In this document: piece after piece, positions 59,420-64,000 of the stretch | How positions within the stretch are numbered: position 1 is the stretch's first letter | Layout: each line of letters starts with the position of its first letter | Assembly: GCF_021044885.1 (NCBI RefSeq) | Contig: NZ_JAJNOD010000001.1 | Span: forward strand, 248,001-312,000 | Length of the DNA stretch: 64,000 nt | Source: Microbacterium nymphoidis | Lineage (GTDB): Bacteria > Actinomycetota > Actinomycetes > Actinomycetales > Microbacteriaceae | Reading direction: 5' to 3' | The notes under the pieces: model-generated | Database searches by the model: none | Told to the model about the DNA's origin: nothing | Seen by the model: the letters and a program-made list of their open reading frames with translations, nothing else | Position numbers and translations under genes: made by a program

Positions 59420-60691
59420 ATGCGGCAGCAGTGGTTTGATGAGGCGCGATTCGGAATGTTCGTGCACTTCGGGCTCTATAGCGGGGCGGCCCGGCACGAG
59501 TGGGTGCAAAACTACGAACGTCTCACCGACGAGGACTACCGCCAGTACTTCGAGAACTTCGATCCCGATCGATTCGACGCGCGCGAGATCGCCCGCCGTG
59601 CCAAGGCGACGGGGATGGGCTATGTCGTGCTCACCACCAAGCACCATGACGGTTTTGCGCTGTGGGACTCACGGCTGACCGACTTCACGAGCATGGTGGC
59701 CTGCGGGCGCGATCTCGTGCGGGAGTACGTGGACGCCTTGCGGGCGGAGGGTCTGCGGGTGGGCCTGTACCACTCGGTCATCGACTGGCATCACCCCGAC
59801 TTCACCGTGGACTGGAATCACCCGCGCCGCGATGATGAGAACGCACACGCGCTGAACGAGGGCCGAGACATGGCACGGTACCGGGAGTTTCTGCACGGCC
59901 AGGTGCGGGAACTCCTCACCGGATACGGCGACATCGACTACCTCTTCTTCGACTTCACTTATCCCGAGAGCCAGCAGGGCTGGGCGGGCAAGGGGCCGGA
60001 GGACTGGGACGCGGAGAAGCTGCTGGCGATGTGCCGCGAGCTCCAGCCGGCGATGCTGGTCAACGACCGACTGGGCATCCCGGCGGACTTCGTCACTCCG
60101 GAGCAGTATCAGCCGACGGCGCCCATCGTCGCCGCTGACGGGAGCGCGCAGGTGTGGGAGGCGTGCCAGACGCTGAACGGCTCGTGGGGGTACCACCGCG
60201 ACAACACCGACCAGAAGTCGGCCACGCTCCTCGTCCAGATGCTCGCCGACTCGGTGTCGATGGATGGCAACATGCTGCTCAACACGGGGCCCGACGGGCG
60301 CGGGGCCATCCCGCCGCGCGACGTGGCCACGCTGTCGGCGATCGGGGAGTGGATGTCGCTGCACCGCGACGCGATCGTCGGGGCGGGCCACGCGGACTTC
60401 ACGCCGCCGCGCGAGGGCGTGTACACGCGCCGCGGCGATCGGCTCTACCTGCACCTGTTCTCCTGGCCGCTGGGCTTCGTGCACCTGCCGGAGCTGGCGG
60501 GGAAGGTCACCTACGCCCGGCTGCTGAACGACGGCTCGTGGCTGAAGACCTCGCAGACCGATCCCGACCAGGTCGCGGGGCTGATGACGCCGGCCGGTGA
60601 GGCCGAGGGCACGCTCACGGTCCATCTTCCCGTGCGGCGGCCCGATGTGCTCGTCCCGGTGATCGAGTTGCGTCTCGCCGACGGGATCTGA
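59420..60691 (+). CDS. Alpha-L-fucosidase (GH29)
   Basis: 423 aa from ATG 59420 (GGAGG upstream); the frame is open to 59285 but without a ribosome site. GH29 blocks: FGMFVHFGLYSGAARHEWVQ, VLTTKHHDGFALWDSRLTDF, the nucleophile region DIDYLFFDFTYPESQQGW and LNTGPDGRGAIPPRDV. No signal peptide, so it should cleave imported fucosides in the cytoplasm. The ROK regulator and sugar ABC genes follow. Confidence 0.93.
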   Translation: MRQQWFDEARFGMFVHFGLYSGAARHEWVQNYERLTDEDYRQYFENFDPDRFDAREIARRAKATGMGYVVLTTKHHDGFALWDSRLTDFTSMVACGRDLVREYVDALRAEGLRVGLYHSVIDWHHPDFTVDWNHPRRDDENAHALNEGRDMARYREFLHGQVRELLTGYGDIDYLFFDFTYPESQQGWAGKGPEDWDAEKLLAMCRELQPAMLVNDRLGIPADFVTPEQYQPTAPIVAADGSAQVWEACQTLNGSWGYHRDNTDQKSATLLVQMLADSVSMDGNMLLNTGPDGRGAIPPRDVATLSAIGEWMSLHRDAIVGAGHADFTPPREGVYTRRGDRLYLHLFSWPLGFVHLPELAGKVTYARLLNDGSWLKTSQTDPDQVAGLMTPAGEAEGTLTVHLPVRRPDVLVPVIELRLADGI

Positions 60692-60725
60692 CCAGCGGGC
60701 ATCCGGTGATCGTGCCGGGTCTCGC

Positions 60726-60867
60726 CGGCGGGGTTTAGCCGGTGGGAGCCCGGCGCTGCCGTGGGTGCGGGACTGGCCGTTCGGTGGGTTCGTCCTGGTG
60801 AGTGTGCTGGGGTGCGTCGGCGGGGTTCTTCAGCAGGTGTCCGGCGCTGCCGTGGGTGCGGGATTGG
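60726..60867. repeat. Imperfect tandem repeat, period about 91 bp
   Basis: CCGGCGCTGCCGTGGGTGCG at 60750 recurs at 60841, and the 27-bp cores differ at one base. GCCGGCGGGGTTTA (60725) matches GTCGGCGGGGTTCT (60817). It fills the gap between the fucosidase stop and the end of the ROK gene. Confidence 0.7.
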
Positions 60868-60877
60868 AAGTCCGTCC

Positions 60878-62023
60878 TTATCCCAGCGGGATCTCGATGA
60901 GATCCAGCGCCAGGTCTGCGGCGCCGAACAGGATCGCGTCGGCGCCGGTCTGGGCTGCCTCGATCCGCAGGGACTTGGTCGCCAGGGGGTGGCAGACCTC
61001 GTAGACACGACTGCGGACCGCGGCCAGGAACGGCTCCGCCACGGTCAGGCTGCCCGTGAGGAACACCGCGTGTGGGTTGAAGAAGTTCACCACGCCGGCG
61101 AGCGCCTGGCCGAGGTGCGTGCCCGCAGTGCGTACCAGCGTGGTGGCAACCGGCTCGGCGTCCAGGGCGAGTGCGATCACATCGGCCGGCGTGCTGACGT
61201 CGAGTCCCGCATCGCGTGCCTGGCGGAGCAGGCTGGCGCCGCTGGCCACCGTCTCCAGGCATCCGGTGTTGCCACATGAGCAGGGCAAGTCGCCGCTGCC
61301 ATCGATGCGCGTGTGCGTGATGTCGCCGGCCGCGCCGGTCGCGCCGCGGTGGACGGCGCCGTCCACGATGATGCCGGAGCCGATGGCGGTGCCCGCCTTG
61401 ACGGTGATGCTGTGCCGCGTAGCACCGAAGTGCACCCGGTGTTCACCGAGGGCGGCGAGGTTCGCGTCGTTGTCGACCGCCACCGGGGCGCCATAGCGCG
61501 CGCGGAGATGCTCGTCCACGCGAAAGCCGGGCCACCCGGGCATACGCGAGGGCTGGACCACCGTGCCGGTCTCGATGTCGACGGGGCCCGGAAGACTCAC
61601 GCCGATGGCCCGGATGCCGGAGTCCCCGGCGATGCGGTCGAACCCCGACTCGACCACGGCCATCGTCGCACGGGGACCGTCGGCGAGGTTCACGGGGATG
61701 GTCGTGACCTCCTGGAGTGCACCGCTCAGCGCGTGACGCCCGATGCGCGCGTGGCCACCGCCGAGGTCCACCGTGAGGATCACGCCCGCTTCGTCGTCGA
61801 GGTGCAGGGTGCGAGGCCGGCGGCCACCGCGGGATGCACCGTCGGCTCCCTCGCGTACCAGTCCGGCGTCGATGAGCATCTGCACGCGCAGCCCGGCGGT
61901 GGAGGGAGCGAGTCCGAGTCGCTCGGCGATTTGCGAGCGCGAGGTCGCCTCGCCGTGTGCGATGAGGCGGAGGGCGTCACGCAGCGATGCATCATCGGCC
62001 GATGCGGGAATCACGGAAGACAT
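60878..62023 (-). CDS. ROK-family transcriptional regulator
   Basis: 381 aa from ATG 62023. N-terminal winged helix (GEATSRSQIAERLGLAPSTA) followed by a ROK sugar-kinase-like domain: ILTVDLGGGHARIG, ALGEHRVHFGATRH, GTAIGSGIIVDG and the zinc motif CSCGNTGCLE. It senses a sugar and represses the adjacent transporter and fucosidase genes. Confidence 0.9.
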   Translation of the reverse strand: MSSVIPASADDASLRDALRLIAHGEATSRSQIAERLGLAPSTAGLRVQMLIDAGLVREGADGASRGGRRPRTLHLDDEAGVILTVDLGGGHARIGRHALSGALQEVTTIPVNLADGPRATMAVVESGFDRIAGDSGIRAIGVSLPGPVDIETGTVVQPSRMPGWPGFRVDEHLRARYGAPVAVDNDANLAALGEHRVHFGATRHSITVKAGTAIGSGIIVDGAVHRGATGAAGDITHTRIDGSGDLPCSCGNTGCLETVASGASLLRQARDAGLDVSTPADVIALALDAEPVATTLVRTAGTHLGQALAGVVNFFNPHAVFLTGSLTVAEPFLAAVRSRVYEVCHPLATKSLRIEAAQTGADAILFGAADLALDLIEIPLG

Positions 62024-62116
62024 GGGATCTTTCTGTCGGGCGTTCTGCCACGCTACCGGCCCAGAAGTCCAGCAGGTGCAGCATGACGTTTTATCAAGCT
62101 TCGGTAAAGGTCCGAT

Positions 62117-62141
62117 GTTCGACTTGTGTCGACCATCGAAC
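62117..62141. promoter_or_regulatory. Operator-like inverted repeats before the sugar transporter
   Basis: GTTCGA (62117-62122) and TCGAAC (62136-62141) form an inverted repeat. A second one, GTTCG/CGAAC, is at 62180-62194. Both lie in the 200-bp divergent gap between the ROK regulator and the binding protein, as expected of its operators. Confidence 0.5.
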
Positions 62142-62224
62142 TCTGACATGGTGACTTTACACACAACTGCACCAGCTTGGTTCGATGACCGAACTAAGTG
62201 TCCCGATCGCCGAGGAGGCATTCA

Positions 62225-63499
62225 ATGAAGAAGTTGCGCGTGGGCGCGGTGGCGGCAGCCGCCGGCATCGCTGTTGTGCTGACCGGGTGCTCCGGCGGCT
62301 CCGACGGTTCGAACGCAGGCTCGGGCGGTTCGGGCGACAAGCCCACCATCGTCGTCGACATGTGGTCCGGCAGCGAGTCCGACACCAAGGCTCTTCAGGA
62401 GCAGGTGAAGTTCGCCCAGGAGGCGAACCCCGACATCAACATCAAGCTGCAGACCGCTCCGTGGGGCGACTACTTCACCAAGCTCACCACGAACATGGCC
62501 TCCGGGAACATGGCGTGCGTTTCGGGCATGAGCGGTGCCCAGCTCGGTGGGTACACCGCCGGCTTCCGCGAGCTGAGCGACGAGGACCTCAAGACCGCCG
62601 GACTGGACCTTGCAGACTTCAACGTCGGCGCCGATGGCATCCTCGGGTTCGAGGGCAAGCTCTACGGCCTCCCGTTCGACGTCGCCACGATGCTCGTCTA
62701 CTACAACCAGGACATGCTGACGGCGACGGGTGCTCCCACGCCGGAGATCGGCTGGACCTTCGACGACTTCGATAAGACCGCGGCGGCGGCCACCAAGGAC
62801 GGCAAGTTCGGCTTCGGCATGGGCATGGGCGGATACCAGTGGGTGTCCCTTCCCATCTCGATGTCCGGCACCCAGCCGGCGAACGCCGAGGGCAAGCTCG
62901 AGATCGACAACGCGGACTTCGTCAAGGCCGCCGAGTGGTACGCCGGCCTCGTGACGGACAAGAAGGTCGCCGCCCCCGTGGCCTCCGCATCCGACACCGG
63001 GTGGGGCGAGGACCAGTACTCCAGCGGAAACGCCGCGATGGCTGTCGACGGCACCTGGAACGCCGTGAGCTACCTCACGAACGAGTCGGGCTTCGCCGCG
63101 GGCATGGCGCCCCTCCCCGCCGGCGCCAAGGGCAGCGTCGGTCCGATCCTCGGCTCCGGCTACGGCATCGCCAAGACCTGCGACAACCCCGAGGCCGCAC
63201 TGAAGGTCATGGGTTCGCTGCTGGGCAAGGACGCGCAGGACTACATCGCATCCTCCGGCCGCTCCTACCCGGCGCGCACGGCTTCGCAGCCGCTGTATTT
63301 CGAGTCGATCGATGAGAAGTACCGCGACCAGGTCAAGTCGGTCTTCGAGGCAGCCTTCGCCAGCACCACGCCGCTGTACATGACGAAGAACTGGGACAAG
63401 CTCGACAACTACATCCAGCCCAACCTGGTGTCCGTCTACAGCGGCCAGATGACCATGGCTGACCTGCTGAAGAACGCGCAGTCGCAGTTCGGCAACTGA
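62225..63499 (+). CDS. Sugar ABC transporter substrate-binding lipoprotein
   Basis: 424 aa, ATG 62225 with GAGGAGG upstream. Lipobox VLTGCS (Cys 23). Cluster D/MalE-like features: [39 protein letters not shown] and [20 protein letters not shown]. With GH29 and ROK beside it, the ligand is probably a fucosyl-oligosaccharide or fucoside (inference). Confidence 0.93.
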   Translation: MKKLRVGAVAAAAGIAVVLTGCSGGSDGSNAGSGGSGDKPTIVVDMWSGSESDTKALQEQVKFAQEANPDINIKLQTAPWGDYFTKLTTNMASGNMACVSGMSGAQLGGYTAGFRELSDEDLKTAGLDLADFNVGADGILGFEGKLYGLPFDVATMLVYYNQDMLTATGAPTPEIGWTFDDFDKTAAAATKDGKFGFGMGMGGYQWVSLPISMSGTQPANAEGKLEIDNADFVKAAEWYAGLVTDKKVAAPVASASDTGWGEDQYSSGNAAMAVDGTWNAVSYLTNESGFAAGMAPLPAGAKGSVGPILGSGYGIAKTCDNPEAALKVMGSLLGKDAQDYIASSGRSYPARTASQPLYFESIDEKYRDQVKSVFEAAFASTTPLYMTKNWDKLDNYIQPNLVSVYSGQMTMADLLKNAQSQFGN

Positions 63500-63540
63500 C
63501 GTATCCGATACGTCTCCGCAGTGAACCGAGAGAAAGCAAG

Positions 63541-64000
63541 ATGACCAAGACGAAGAATCGTCGAGGGTCGCTCGCGCGGGTCGAGTCCCGCTGGGCGCTG
63601 GGCTTCGCAAGCCCAGCCCTGGTGGGGCTCGCCCTGTTCACGATTGTCCCGGTGGGACTCTCGATCGTGATGAGCGTCTTCGACTGGCCCGTGTTCGGCG
63701 ATCGCACCTTCAACGGCTTCGCCAACTACGCGAAGCTGTTCGACCCGAGCAAGAGCCCGGATTTCTGGCCGGCACTTCGTAACTCCGCGGTGTACACGAT
63801 CCTCTACGTCCCGCTGAGCATCGCGCTCTCGCTGGCACTGGCGCTCGGGCTCGGCCCGCGCATCCGCGGCCGTGGCGCACTGCGTGTCCTGTTCTTCATC
63901 CCGGTGGTCACCCCGATGGTGGCCAACGTGCTGGTGTGGAAGATGATGCTGCAGCCGCAGGGCCTGTTCAACGGCGTCTCGCAGTCGTTCTTCGGTATCA
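63541..64000 (+). CDS. Sugar ABC transporter permease, 3' part beyond window
   Basis: The frame from ATG 63541 (GAGAGAAAG upstream) is open to the window end, 153 codons. MalF-type start: basic N terminus (MTKTKNRRGSLARVESRWAL), TM1 SPALVGLALFTIVPVGLSIV, then FNGFANYAKLF and LRNSAVYTILYVPLSIALSL. It forms the importer with the binding protein 41 bp upstream. Confidence 0.92.
   Translation, partial: MTKTKNRRGSLARVESRWALGFASPALVGLALFTIVPVGLSIVMSVFDWPVFGDRTFNGFANYAKLFDPSKSPDFWPALRNSAVYTILYVPLSIALSLALALGLGPRIRGRGALRVLFFIPVVTPMVANVLVWKMMLQPQGLFNGVSQSFFGI

Overview
The window looks like chromosomal DNA of a high-GC actinobacterium of the Microbacteriaceae, most likely Microbacterium or a close relative. 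This rests on the strong G/C bias at third codon positions, the prfB-ftsE-ftsX-smpB gene order, a permuted-free tmRNA whose tag reads ANAKRTDFALAA, a DUF7882-type small protein that is typical of this family, and GTG/TTG starts with ATGA/GTGA gene overlaps throughout. Genus assignment is inference, because no database could be searched.

Layout. 1-2.6 kb: 3' part of a tad (Flp pilus) locus, tadA-tadB-tadC. 2.6-4.2 kb: small accessory genes, including a likely orphan immunity protein. 4.3-10 kb: a tripartite tricarboxylate transporter (tctCBA) divergent from a CitA/DcuS-type two-component system. 10.0-12.7 kb: a 2.6-kb foreign insert bounded by 377-bp direct repeats, with a cluster of DnaA-box-like sites, small genes and a decayed serine recombinase. 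12.6-14.0 kb: the rest of the tad locus (flp, two TadE/F-like genes and one TadG-like gene). 14-23.4 kb: core genes prfB, ftsE, ftsX, smpB and ssrA, mixed with two MFS exporters, an M20 peptidase and a SIMPL protein. 23.5-27 kb: GNAT, RimB-like protease, RimK with an RCK_C tail, and a lipoprotein. 27-33.5 kb: NarL-type two-component pair, alpha/beta hydrolase, an overlapping operon of haem-oxygenase-fold enzyme, CDGSH protein and glycosyltransferase, then membrane and small proteins. 33.6 kb: tRNA-Lys(CTT). 34.2-40.1 kb: a decayed gene and a zinc uptake (Azt) locus with two AztD-like proteins. 40-49.5 kb: inositol monophosphatase-family gene, ABC exporter, MFS/MarR, IclR with a CoA-transferase/thiolase operon. 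49.5-52.3 kb: HNH (13E12-type) nuclease between two tandem-repeat arrays. 52.5-58.8 kb: trehalose synthesis (otsA-otsB) and branched-chain amino acid synthesis (ilvB-ilvN-ilvC). 59.4-64 kb: alpha-L-fucosidase, ROK repressor and the start of a sugar ABC importer.

The most unusual theme is repeated local duplication at gene junctions. At tadA/tadB and at ilvB/ilvN the stop/start junction has been tandemly duplicated. Each event leaves a chimeric micro-ORF that begins like the downstream gene, ends like the upstream gene, and keeps the overlapping stop/start. A 377-bp regulator/flp junction is duplicated around the 2.6-kb insert, and pieces of otsB recur in direct and inverted orientation just behind otsB. 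The insert has exactly the geometry expected from single-crossover integration of a 2,610-bp circle carrying its own origin-like region. These are sequence observations; the mechanism and any function are inference.
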